Assembly: GCA_965153455.1 (NCBI GenBank)
Contig: OZ234497.1
Span: forward strand, 19,089,872 to 19,153,871
Direction of reading: 5' to 3'
DNA: 64,000 nt
Source of the DNA: Sphagnum compactum
Taxonomy: Eukaryota > Bryophyta > Sphagnopsida > Sphagnales
Shown here: positions 42,197 to 53,357 of the stretch, in pieces
How positions within the stretch are numbered: position 1 is the first letter of the stretch
Layout: each line of letters starts with the position of its first letter
The notes under the pieces: generated by a model
What the model saw: only the letters and a program-made list of their open reading frames with translations
Database searches by the model: none
Told to the model about the DNA's origin: nothing
Position numbers and translations under genes: made by a program

Positions 42197-43957
42197 CACT
42201 AGAAGAAATTTGAAAATAAACGACTATAATTTTAGTTGCAAAACACAAAATTTTAGTCGTAATGGACACATATGACTACAAACCCTGTAGTCATTTTGGA
42301 CAAGTGGCAAAAGACAACCAATTGCAAAAATCTCCATGTAATATGGATAGTCACACCGATAGTTGCGTATCACTTGCAATTGCATGGATTTTTCATCCAT
42401 TGATTAGTTGTAGGACTAAATCCTATGACTACATATATGACTACATAAAATATTGGGCAACATTTTAAAAATAATTGAATTTAAATGATTTAATATATTT
42501 TTAAATAAAAATTTATTAAATACATTATTTATATAAATAAATGCAATATAATAATTAATATTATTGGCAATTTCATAATTTCATACTATGAATTGTTGAC
42601 ACGTGTCACTATTTAGGCTAGGCTAAAACCCTAATTTAGGTAAATAGGTAGGTCACCTAGTCTAGGTACCTAGGTGGACACCTAGGTTAAGTAGCTTAAC
42701 TATGTAAGGTACATATGTTCAACATACCATCGCTAACCACAACTATGTCACTAGTGAGGTTTGATTCTTAAACCCTAAGGACATATATCAACTCCTTTGC
42801 CATCAAACCATGCCACTTGATGTGAAAATATAGTGGAATGCATTTTATTTAACCCATACTTGACTTTAAACATTGCACAAACACTAATTTCAATATTTCA
42901 TATTATATTGATATTTTTCCAAATGGAAAAAATTAAAGTTGATTCTTAAAATATTTTCAATGACATACACGATTAAATATATTTTTCTTCCAAAAATGTA
43001 CACTAATTTGAAAAAATGTTTTATGAATTTTGTTAGATTGAATTACATTTCAATGATGATTTGTTGGAATTTTTTTTCAAGCATGTGATTTATAAATGAA
43101 AAATGTTTTACAATTAATATTTAATATAAATGAATAAATAATATATCCCCCACATTTTAAAATTTAATCAAATCACATTTAGTAGTGTTAGATAATGAAT
43201 GAATTTGGTGGAATTTTAAGTTTTGTATTTTTACAAATATAATATATAAATTTTATTTAAAATTATGGTAAAAATATTCTGATCAAATAAATGATATCTT
43301 TTTTAAACATCTTAAACCTCTATTTGATTAAAAAATATATCATATTTGATTATGATTATAATAAGTTGTAATTCTACCAATAAAATTTAATTTACATGTA
43401 TAATATGTAATTAAATAATCATCATATATAATATTTATAAATAGGTCATAACTCAAACATATTTAATAAAAATATAATAATTTGTATTGTCCATGTCAAT
43501 AAATCGTACATAAAACCAATAAGCAATTAGACACAAGTTGATTATTAAACAAATATTGTAATTCCAAAGATGTCACATATGTTTTAATCATTAAAATATT
43601 GTAAATGAAAAAAATATTGGCCCTAATTACCAAAACAACTATGACTAGTTGCAAAAATAACTAAGTTTTCATCCATCCAAGGATCCATTCACAATATTGG
43701 ATGACAAATGTGGAATTTCATTTTACTTTTCCATTCAACATGTAATAGTCACAAATTATATTTATGATTTTATTCAATTATATCAACACTATAATCGCAT
43801 ATGTGATTATAATAGTCACATATTTGGTTACACACGTTTACGACTAAAATGACACATAGGACTAACCTAACTATAGTTGTAAAAGTAGTTGATTAGGACA
43901 TTAGTCCCATCTATAGTCGTAACCATATGGTTGGAATGGACAAGATTTCTTTTGGTG
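42197..43957. mobile_element. Non-autonomous CACTA element with both termini and target duplication
   Basis: Left end CACTAGAAGAAATTTG at 42197. The right end, ending at 43957, reads CACCAAAAGAAATCTTG on the other strand. Both sides are flanked by ttt (42194-42196 and 43958-43960), the 3-bp target duplication expected for this superfamily. Subterminal repeats of gactat/agtcgta words occur inside both ends (42220-42440 and 43790-43930). About 1.76 kb, very AT-rich, with no transposase, so it would depend on an autonomous relative. Confidence 0.7.
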
Positions 43958-44759
43958 TTTTTTTTCAAAAATTTCCCAAGATTTCCCTAATTTATTTGTT
44001 GAAAATGTGACAAAATTTGTAAGGAAAAAAAATACTAATCATGATGCTTTTACAATGTGGGAAATAATACATAATTGATCCAAAAGCCTACATTTTTTGA
44101 GAACACTCTTGTTGCAAATCGTTTTTTACAACAAAATCAATGTGAATTATTGTTTTTTTGGGGTTTCAAAGCCATTTGCTTTAGCTCCCAATTTTCATGG
44201 TCTACTTACATTTTTGTGTGTTTTTTCAAGCTTGAGCCTTACTCTAGTTTTGAATTTATAGATACAATATTTGTGTCACCTTTTTTGTGAATGCCAATTT
44301 TGCACAAGTAGGGTTAAAACCAAGGTTATACATTTTGTATCACCATTTAGACATATTAAGCTAACATAAGTATTACAAGGTTTAGAAATTTGAAAGACCA
44401 AAATGGTATGAATAATCATATTTTAGAATTATGAATAGAGAAAATTGCTCTATATGCAAAAGGAAACGCCAAATGAAAATATTGATATGAATATGTATTA
44501 TTTCAAATGATATATTAATTGGCACATAATAGTTGACATCTATAAATATCTAGTAGTTTTTTTCATTAATACATAATTAATCTATTTAAAATAAACATTC
44601 AACATCCAAGAAAATAATATGTTGCAAGTTGCACACCATGTCACCTTAAACTAATATGGTTTTTTTTGAAATTAATATCATTGTTGCACATAAGTCCTCA
44701 TAAAAGCCATTTTTCTAAAACTTGTTTTTGTGCTCCTTTAATGTTGCATATTTAACTAT

Positions 44760-45200
44760 GAGAAAATCCTCGACACATTTGTTTACAATAGGACAATCAC
44801 ATCAAACATCATTTGGCCAAATCTTTTGTATCATGATTAATTTGTCAAGGTATTCCACACTAACCTAACATTGTCAAACAAAGTTGTTATCACACCACAA
44901 ATATTAAAGATATGTTTTGGTCTCAATTTATGAATTAAGAATGCAAAAAAATTGTTGGGCCAAGAATTCAACATTTGGAAATTTCTTTTCATGTTCTTTC
45001 CACCACAATAAAAGAAACATTACAACCTCAACATATGCATCAATGTGACAATACAAAAATAATTTTGATAATATTAAACCTTCATTTGCTTTTTTCATGT
45101 GAAGCAAGAGCCCCAAACAATGAATCATGGGGCATAATTGGATCTAATGCAGGTTTGTTAAGATCAAAGTTATGTAGCAACTATCAATCATAACAATTGT
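44760..45200 (-). pseudogene. hAT transposase C-terminal (dimerisation domain) fragment
   Basis: On the minus strand LLLWWKEHEKKFPNVEFLAQ is followed, after a stop and frame changes, by NLDKLIMIQKIWPND. This is the signature order of the hAT C-terminal dimerisation region (WWK-HE--FPNV--LA, then the DKL end). It is inactivated and lies 0.8 kb from the CACTA element. It may come from the same transposon family as the plus-strand fragment at 18240-19910, which supplies the middle part of the protein. Confidence 0.6.
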
Positions 45201-46869
45201 TAATGGCATCACCATATTCCGAAGTTTGTTAGAACAAGATTACTTTTGATACAAATTGAGTCTTGAATATGGACTTCAATTTTTGTTTTTGTAAACCATT
45301 CTCAACACATGCAAGGTCCCATTTTTGCCTACCTTTCTTGGATTTCTTAGTCCAAGTGTTAGTCTTTTGCAAAAATATTATGCTTATTTTAAAGACACTT
45401 CATGCTGAATTTCATTTTGATCATTATTCTTTTAAGGATTTTCATTTTCAAAATACTAGGTTATGGTAGAAGGTGTACCACTTTTTGTTTTTTTCTATTA
45501 TGACATCTAGGATCTACCACTTGATCAATTGTTGGTACCTCTTTAGATTTGTACACACCATTTTAACATGCCCATTCTACACATGTTTCTTCTTTGAGAG
45601 GGTATTATTATAAAATACCCTTGTGAGATTTGGTGATGTTAATCTAGGAGCTTATTATGATATGTTTTGTGGAGTGATGCAAAATACATCACATGACTCA
45701 AGGATAGCTCTCACATCAATTTCCTAGCCAAATGTATTGAAAACAAAAAAAGGCCCACATTTTTGTTGAACAATGGAATGGAAACCAAAAGCTTTAGTTT
45801 TTGTTGGAGGGGCCATTGCAAGCAAAAGCTTCCAAAAAGCTTCAATCTTTGCAACGTGGACCTCTTTGATGGTACTTTTAGGTTGAAGAATGGCCTTGCT
45901 TGAAAGCCTTGTTTCCCCATCCTCATCCCCATTATCCCCCTCACATAATCATAGATATTGTTAGCAAGGTTTGTTGCTTTCCAAAACTTATGGTTTCAAA
46001 CATGCAACAAAAGAAAAGGCAAACCGAGTTGCAATAACAAAACAAATGAGCAAAACACAAGGTTAAGGTCTTCTTAACATTGAGTAGGATTGTAATTGGC
46101 CAGTAGCAAGGGAGGAGGAGCTGCACTTGCACTATGATATCAACCTTGTGAATAGAACTTGTTGATGGTTGAGTGAGTGATGGTGAGATAAACAAAGAAA
46201 ACAATATTAACTTTAAGCACAAAGATTGTAGGTCACATCACACAAAATGATCATTCAACCAATTACAAACACCACCAAAACCATTAACACGATGAGAGAA
46301 ATCTACAAGAGTGACATAAGCCACCACAAAATGAGGAGCACCCAAAGACAAATTGGGTCATTGCATGAAATGTACAACAATGTGACATGGAGAATTGATG
46401 ATTGTAGAAAAGCACAAAGCAAAGCACAAAGTGTAACTTGTAAAGAACACAAACCTTTTAGGTGGTACAATCACATAAAAGAGATGATCACCACACCACA
46501 ATAACCATTGTAAAACAACCGCACCAAATCTTAGGGTTGCTTGGAAAAACCTCTGACATGAACGTTGGTAGCAACATTTAATTGCAATGACATTCTTTTG
46601 GCAATGACAATATCTTCACATCTCTGCAACTCCCAAAAAAATTGTTGTTGTGCAAGCTTCATACCATACTGGGTGAAATGAGGGCATTTTAGGGTTTAGG
46701 TTGTATGAATATTAGGGTTTAATCACTCACACTAGAAGGGCACGATACTGATCATACGTTGCACATATTAATGATGATACCAATCATACACCAATACAAC
46801 ACTGCACATAGCATTGATGTATACCAGGAAGACACCGGTAAAGACTAAAGACCAGTGTTGGGGGGTTAT

Positions 46870-47250
46870 CTCAATGTTTTAAATATCTTCCAGTTCCGGA
46901 TTTTTGAGAAATTTGGAGATCAAAGAACCTCGGGCTCCAGTTTTTAAGAAATTTGAAAGCAAAGATGTGTTCTGTTTTTTGGAAAATTTGAGAATCAAAG
47001 AATGTCTGGTTTTGATCTTTTGAACAATTTCAGAACATCCAGATCCAGTATTTCCAAAAAGCCTCAAAGAACTGAAGAATTTCATCACAAAATAATCAGC
47101 AGTTTTATAGAAGGTTATCCAACCAATTCTGAGATTTTTTGAGAACTGTGCTTATATATGACAATCAGTTCTCAGATTTTGAGAACCATAGTTGTGTATC
47201 AGAAACTGGCTATCTGGAATTTTGCCAACCGTAGTTATATCCCTGAGGAC
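46870..47250 (-). repeat. Dispersed repeat D, inverted copy
   Basis: Degenerate subrepeats of gatcaaagaa-ctc-ggctccag-ttttt-agaaatttg, then tgagaactg and gttctcagattttgagaacc words. Read in reverse, they resemble 16735-17200 (ttctttgat-ctcc-aatttctcaaaaatccggaactgg). Confidence 0.45.
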
Positions 47251-48523
47251 CCCCCTGAGAACCGCCAGTTATCATTTTCCATTTCTGACAGCCACCCAAC
47301 ACTGGTAAAGACTTGTTTCCATTGGGACTTGTTTCAGGAGTCTCTTAAGTTCCACCACAGACTACATGCATCAGGCTCACTCATGAGTCATTTTGAGGAT
47401 ATCTGTAGAAGCTAGTAAACATTACAATTCATTACAATGCACTTCTGTCCTAATTGGAGCTGTTCAACATTTGAATTTCATGACTTCAAGACCTGATTGC
47501 CATACAGAAGATGCATCTTTCCAAGAATTGATGAGATGAGTCATAGAATTTCAAGCTTTCCATTGACACACCAGCAGCACCTTTGATATCTGCCAAGATA
47601 CAAACCCAGCCAGAGACTTATGCAAGGCAAAAACTTGATGAGCATTAACATGTGTGTTTGAAAAAACATTGTTCCTGATCGCAGATATTAAAGTAGGAAG
47701 AAGGTCATGGTACTTGTGGCAAGAGAGGGTATGTCAACTTCTCAATTCTTTTGCTCCATTGTTTGGCAATTAGTACAATATGAATCCCACAGCGAAGATG
47801 TGGTTGGATATGGACCCAATGTTGTGGCCAGGGCTTGTCTACAGCTTATATGTCAGCTTGAAGGCAATCAATCCCAAACAAACTGCTTTTGATGTCACTT
47901 GTAGTAGGTCCCCTCTCTTGCTCCCTATTTTTTGATTTGTCAAGATCATATAGGGCCTGGAATTCTTCTCTTGTATTTCCCCAAGGTCTTCTCATCCTAT
48001 AGATGATCTCTGACTGAAGAAGAAGTAAGTAATCTGCATCTCTCTGCCAGGTCTCCCATTCATAGATCTGCTAAACACATTTGCTGCTTTTTGAATTGCC
48101 CTCAGAATCCAAAATAGTCTTTGTAAACAGCCTTGTGGGTGTCCAAAAAGACTGCTCGGAAGAAATGGATAACTCCTGTCAGGCTGATAGGTTTGAAATC
48201 CAGATGTTTGGCTTGGTCTTCAGAGACCATAGTTGGCAATAGGTTTGCTTCCTTAGCTGCAACTCCAGATTCAGATATACCTTCTCAAATTCAAGCCCAT
48301 TCAGCACATCCACAGTTTCAATGCTTTGCCTGATAGATAATGATGTTACAGGTCTGCCTTCTCTGCCAGTTCTTTCTTTCCTAACCAACTTACTGGCATA
48401 CACCACAACCTCCACTGGTGAGGTGAACAAACAATCCATACAGATTTGTTATGCGGGTTTTAAATATCCCGTCAAATGGGGTCAGGTATTATAAGACTGA
48501 ATTGTTTGATCATCCAAGTGGAC

Positions 48524-51067
48524 CTGCAGTGCATAAAGCTTTTCAGAGAAGAGAATTGCTGTTAACTCCACTGAAGTTTGACAACCTCACAGAACTCCAA
48601 TGGCTGCGACTGCAGCTCCTCCATGAACACCCACTTGTGTGCAAGGGTTACATGTGCTCTCCCAAGTGAGTCTTTCGAGTTCATGTCAGCCAGAAAGTTT
48701 CCAATCTGAGGTTGTTTTGCTGTTATCTGAACAGACAACACTGAACCAGGAAATTACTGAAGTGAGCTAGAAGTAAAGGCTAGTTCTGGACCTTGTCACA
48801 TTGATTGTCACACAACAGTGCGAACTCAGTAGCTTTATGAAGTTGAAAGACCACTTTTGACAGGCTCCCCAAGTGAAATAAAAGGAAGAGTTTCTTGCTA
48901 CAAACAGACCTCTTTCAGTGCATCCAACACTAGACTTGGCTGTAAAGGAATGGCCACAAATGTGAAGGTCCAGAATGATTGCTCTTCAGCTTCCACTGCT
49001 ATTTGCATTCTAAAGTTATCACTGGCAATTGCCTGGAGTTGTTGCATTGTACTCACTACCTCTTTGAAGGGAACCTCAATTGGCATTGCAGCATTCACTG
49101 ACATATCAGTACAGGAGCAATGAATTTAGGTTACTCTGATTCATGTAACTTTTCTCACCATTGGAGCATGTGTGCCATACACTCACCCACCTCATATAGT
49201 AACCAGGAAATCATTTGCTGAAGAGAATTGCTAAGCCATTTCAGATGAGGAATGTATGAAGCTGCAAACAGAAGTAGTGAACTATTTTAGGCTTATGTAA
49301 GGTATAACTAGGTGTCAGCACACAGAACCAAACCTTCAAACTCCCTAGGCCTCTGGTTGTCAGTATAAAGAACTTTACAGCTTCCATACTGACTCATTGG
49401 TGACTCAGAGATTGTGCCTTGTAAGGCAGAAATTTCAGCTTAAGCATCAGGTTTTCACTATCATTAACCATCATGTCATCTCCTGTATCCCCTTCATTCC
49501 CATCTATTAGCGAAGCTCTCTCCTCTATCAAAAAAGGGGCTGCAGCTACATCATATATATGCAAATATCCACAAATTGAATCCTGCAAACAGTTATAGCA
49601 GCAATTATTGTAGTACAACATGTACCAGTTCATTGTCTTTGTCTCACGTCGAAGGAGGCATATAACCATGCCCAACACCCAATTTATTCTAATAGGACAT
49701 TTGAAATCATGGTTGGTGCCAAGAGTGGCCTCCACAAGGGTCCAAGAGGCATACCTCTCTATACAGAGGCAAAAGACCTGCATACGTCCAGGCAATATGA
49801 CACAACATCAAGGGAGGATCAAAATGTAGGAGACCCAGAAATGCATACCAGAATCACACCTAGAAATCTCTAAGGTGTAGCTATTAGATTGCAGAGAAGA
49901 CAACAACTGAACTTCAACCATAAATAGCAACATCTAGTGACTAGTTACCACAACATGCCTACTGGCTTCATCAACTTTCAACTCCCAGCACTCTATATAG
50001 GTCAATGTCAGACATTGACCAACATAATGAGTTTCTACAGTCCAGAGGTAACAGGAACATGCAGCCATGATGCTGGCTGGCTCAATAAACAAGGATACTA
50101 TAAAGGTGACAAGAAAGAAAGAAGCAAACTGGGAAAGAGGAAGAAGAGAAACTCCACTCAGATTTGTGAGACTGGCAATGATGTGCAAATTATCTGGAGG
50201 AGCTCAGTCAATTTGAAAGAATTGAACCTGGCATCAAACGAGGCTTGATCAGGGTTTTCATGGAACTTCCAAGCCACACAAAGAAAAGCCTTGGCATGAA
50301 CATCGCACTTTTCTATTTGATTGAAGAGAATAACACTTTGAAGGTACTAAATTCTTGTGTCAATTCCAGAAAAACTGAAACTCACACAACTAGAATGAAT
50401 GCACAGTCATAACCCTATGAGTGTCACTCACAAAGCATCAGACCATCACCTTCATGATGAATGGGAGTGACTAGCTGCCATGACTCCACACTGATTTTTA
50501 TCAGGCCCAAGTTGCCGGTTTAGATAATCATGCAATAATCTGCCAAAAATTTCAGGGCAAACAGTTATACACTGTGAAATCTTGACACCTTTGCAACTTT
50601 ATTAGTAGCATTGAAACAACTGTGAAGACTTAAGAGCAGCTGATTCTGACAAAGATGACTTGATATGAATGCATTGCCCACTGAAAAATCAAGCGATTTA
50701 GTCTTTCATCTGCATCTGGGAACATGACGGAGAAAATGAATGGTACCTGTGACATCCCAGGTGTTGACACTAGAAAAAGTCAAGATGCAGAACCTGAAAT
50801 GGGCCTTTACATCAGCTTGATCAGATCTACTTCTCATCATGTCATATCTTGGACAAATTGCAACCATTGTGAAGGATCCAGAAACTTACTGCACAGCATC
50901 ACTACAAATTTCTCCAATGAGCTTCTCAGCAGCTATGCACACAAGCCTCGTTCTGTGCATTAACAAGAATGGATATATAAGCACTGGCGTAATAAGATTC
51001 GATGATTGCACCTGCTGAAGAGAAACCCAGAGGATTTCATCCTTCACTGACAGATTTCGTTTCATAC
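48524..51067 (-). pseudogene. Decayed plant/fungal-type tRNA ligase (RNL/RLG1 family)
   Basis: Collinear islands on the minus strand, bounded by splice-like AG/GT, follow the order of plant tRNA ligase. LVCIAAEKLIGEICSD lies near 50930, AFLCVAWKFHENPD near 50290, LLPLYRE at 49777-49755 and DSENLMLKLKFLPYK in 49582-49418. IEVPFKEVVSTMQQ through VAIPLQPSLVLDALKE lies in 49097-48910, and HVTLAHK then VELTAILFSEKLYAL in 48726-48524. The HVTLAHK motif is the first catalytic H-x-T of the cyclic phosphodiesterase domain. Immediately after it the frame shifts and a TGA occurs before VELTAI, so the exon is broken. Only about 320 bp separate the ligase-end and phosphodiesterase-start islands, so the polynucleotide kinase domain seems deleted. 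The second H-x-T motif was not found. The last two islands are firm; the first two are weak. Confidence 0.5.
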
Positions 51068-53357
51068 TACTGGAATCTAACAGCTTTTAAGGATGAACGT
51101 GGCGGAACGTCGTCGAGATGTTGTCGATGAGAATTCGTCTTGGGGTATGCTCCTCGGACAATGAGCGGGTGGTGAGAACTTAGATGGCGCTAACATATGA
51201 AGACTGTTTTCATGCCGAGCAACCTCGATGATGAGTTTCTGTATTTCTGAAAACCAGTACTCATCTGTTGCTGGAAACAATCATGGCACGATGTCATTTT
51301 CTGAAGTTGAAATGAAGATTTCTGACCTACAGAAGGAGCAAGTAAAGTGCTTTCGCATTATTGTTGGCGACAGTGAATTACTCACTGGGGAATCCAGAGT
51401 TGAAGTTGGACTTTCGTTAATGTGTGCAGCAATTTGTGGCGAGTGTCTTGGCTGCATTTGCAAGGAAATAATTCTTCTTTGCCTCCGAAGATGTTGCATG
51501 AAGAGAGATAGATGCCTTGAGAATTCGATACACAACTTTGTGCAACTTTGTGATCTCAAAGCTGGTAAGAAGGAACAGACTTATGAGAATCGCATGTGCT
51601 TTTTCTTTGCTCCCTCGTACCATAGGAATCTAAGATATGAATTCTGATTTGGTTGATAGACGGATAATAAGTGCCATTTTCTTTTGGCTCTGTGGCTGGC
51701 TGAGGATTTGAATCTTTATATGTTTATCCATCGCATGATCCATCTGAGAGACAAACCAAGCAAAGTTTATGCTACCTTGGCCTTGCTACAACATCTCGCT
51801 CTGTTACCAACCAACATCATGACAAAGTTTTCCTGTTGCTTCTGGAAATGATGCAGATATTTAGACCCAATTTACACAACGACTCAAGGCCAAGGTTCAA
51901 CTCAACTCAAGCATTCCTATTGGCGCAAAAGTTGAAATCAGCCCCAAGGGCTGAAGTACTAGGAATCAAGGCTGAAACAAAAAAAAATCTTTTCAATCTG
52001 CCTCGAGTTACTAATACATGCTGAACTTTATGGCCTCGTATTGGCCCCAAGGCTTAAAAAACAGGGATACCAACGAATTTGAGAAGTGAATTTGCAACCC
52101 TTGGGGCCAATGTTCCAGCGTTTACTAATATCCTGACGTCAATGTTCCAGCTTTTACTAATATCCTGACGTCAATGTTTTAGCATTGAGGCGAAACAACA
52201 AGCCAAAATTGCTCAAAGTTGGCCCCAAGTTTTTTCAGCCCTGACTCCTAGTCTAAAGCAGGCCTTAAAATTGGGCAATTGCCTGAAATATCTGACAGAT
52301 GTTTTACTATATGCTAATCTACACACGAGTCTCCATTGTGAACCGGATGAAGTCAGTGGGGGCAGTTAAGGCAACTTATCAACGACTATGTAATGATGAA
52401 GGTGATCGGCCCAATACTTAAGAGGTTGTGATCGCACTCAATTCTTGTGTTGTTAGGTTTTTTTGTTTTGTTGGAAGTTGGAACTGACAGAATTGTTTAC
52501 TCTAAAGTGATCAACAGCCTGTTGGCATCTTGACAAGGGTGCCTCAAATGGTGCAAGCGTCTAAAAATAAAGGGTCTAACCTTCCCGTGCATAATAGACC
52601 TTCAAAAAGAATTTGCTTCATATAATAGTGTCTTTTAGTGCTGATTTCTTCACTGATCACACATCAATGAACAACTGTTGCAAACAGCTGAATATCTTAC
52701 ATGAGATATCCATATCCAAGCAACCTAGACAATAGCATAATTAAGATCTGAGAGACCATTTTCCAACTTGTCATATATTCTTGGAAAGGGCATACATACA
52801 CACACACAACACAAATTACAGATCTTTCCCAACATATGTTACTTGAAACAAAGCATAATAATAATAAAATAATAGTAGTAAATTCTCTGCCTAGACAGAA
52901 AGCATAAAACCCAACCAGTTGCTCATCAAGCATCAAGTTTGAAAAGTAGTTCAAAGAGCACTCCAATATTAGCATAAAGTTAACTCCTGCCAAAAGCCAT
53001 ATAAACAACTAATAAATACTTATCTTGCCTAGACAGAAATTAAGCATGAACAAACCCAACTACAAATAGTTTTGAAATAGTTCCCCAACTTCACAGCTCC
53101 CATAATAATCTTGCCATGAAATGCAATTTTTTTAAATTTTGAATTTTTTTCCCCCATTGTGTAATTTGCTGTTTAATGGCGCTATGCAACCATACATGTA
53201 CTTAAATCGCCACTGAACATCCCTTTTTGTTCTGCCTCTGTAAAGGAACACGCGGCGAGCAGATCAAGCAGCTTTCATGGCGGCTGCGGCTACGACGTCT
53301 GTGTCGAACGTCGTCGACGGCTGCTGCTGCTGCTATAGTGAGAACCTTTGTGAAGCT
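51068..53357. other. No confident gene; one coding-like minus-strand frame and a short duplication
   Basis: A minus-strand frame at 51280-51077 (MFPATDEYWFSEIQKLIIEV start) adjoins the ligase pseudogene and could be part of it, but I see no family match. Overlapping frames on both strands at 51228-51650 conflict, and neither is recognised. The 32-bp duplication at 52109 is listed separately. Confidence 0.35.
52109..52172. repeat. 32-bp tandem duplication
   Basis: aatgttccagcgtttactaa... and aatgttccagcttttactaa..., 52109-52140 and 52141-52172, differing at one base. A third copy begins with aatgtttt. Confidence 0.9.

Noticed and set aside
51228-51647. Plus-strand 139-codon frame (MMSFCISENQ start)
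   Set aside because: No family resemblance, and it overlaps competing minus-strand frames next to the tRNA ligase relic. Too uncertain to call as a gene.
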